Assembly (NCBI GenBank): GCA_029558715.1
Contig: JAKQEA010000145.1
Coordinates: 1-33,229 of the forward strand
From: Bacteroidota bacterium
Lineage (GTDB): Bacteria > Bacteroidota > Bacteroidia > Chitinophagales > Chitinophagaceae
Reading direction: 5' to 3'
DNA length: 33,229 nt
Both the position numbers and the translations under genes were made by a program. The notes beneath the pieces are model-generated. The model saw nothing but the letters and a program-made list of their open reading frames with translations, was not told the DNA's origin and did not search any database. This document shows, piece after piece, positions 33,222 to 33,229 of the stretch (position 1 is its first letter; each line of letters starts with the position of its first letter).

Positions 33222-33229
33222 CAATTCAC

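Noticed and set aside
1-33229. Mobile element, CRISPR array, prophage, or classical defence or biosynthetic cluster
   Set aside because: No transposase, integrase, phage structural gene, spaced repeats, or toxin or nuclease module was found; the gene content is typical core chromosome.

Overview
The window reads as a chromosomal segment from a Bacteroidota bacterium, most likely family Chitinophagaceae (order Chitinophagales). The evidence is family content (a DUF6089 outer-membrane barrel, a BT_3928-type DoxX protein, a two-copy DUF1599 protein, a CBM20-CBM20-GH77 amylomaltase, a zinc-site-less sirtuin), many short lipoproteins, and Bacteroidota-type promoters (-7 box TAnnTTTG, sometimes with -33 TTTG). 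Coding density is very high and most genes are housekeeping. I saw no tRNA, rRNA, CRISPR array, transposase, integrase, phage gene or origin.

Layout. 1-3957: gyrA followed by a TPR protein (minus). 4188-6858: saccharopine dehydrogenase (plus) meets a sirtuin/membrane-protein pair (minus) stop to stop. 6925-9607: VWA lipoprotein, anchored lipocalin-like protein and EVE-domain protein (minus). 9772-10341: a secreted fasciclin protein (plus). 10417-13361: tight operon pdhA > TPR membrane protein > ribH > lutA-like (minus). 13545-14918: recF and its DUF721 partner (plus). 14938-18263: a CBS protein, then the operon DUF1599 > BT_3928/DoxX > DppB-type permease (minus). 18382-19212: folP (plus). 19484-21447: DHH phosphoesterase > FKBP prolyl isomerase (minus), divergent from ndk (21603-22019, plus). 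22070-24208: three exported proteins (DUF2141, unknown, TraB/GumN). 24337-27319: UbiD-family decarboxylase > ATP-grasp protein. 27389-28252: DUF6089 barrel, with a decayed C-terminal copy of the same family just upstream. 28618-32358: malQ > dipeptide epimerase. 32486-33221: two small membrane proteins (plus).

How the genes work together. RecF and DUF721 sit in a replication/repair pair. PdhA feeds acetyl-CoA production, RibH makes the riboflavin precursor, FolP makes dihydropteroate, Ndk balances NTPs and the DHH enzyme is likely to clear short RNA or pAp. MalQ handles alpha-glucans, and the epimerase probably recycles murein L-Ala-D-Glu. No classical defence system or biosynthetic cluster is visible. 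The most unusual signals lie between genes: a potentially structured leader with a near-perfect Shine-Dalgarno and a 10-codon ORF before the saccharopine dehydrogenase gene; a terminator hairpin that also contains the sirtuin promoter and would give a leaderless mRNA; nested palindromes touching the start of an unknown exported protein; and the DUF6089 gene remnant.

Several starts were reset from the longest reading frame: pdhA (GTG 13361), sirtuin (ATG 6858), recF (ATG 13545), UbiD (ATG 27319), DUF6089 (ATG 28252).
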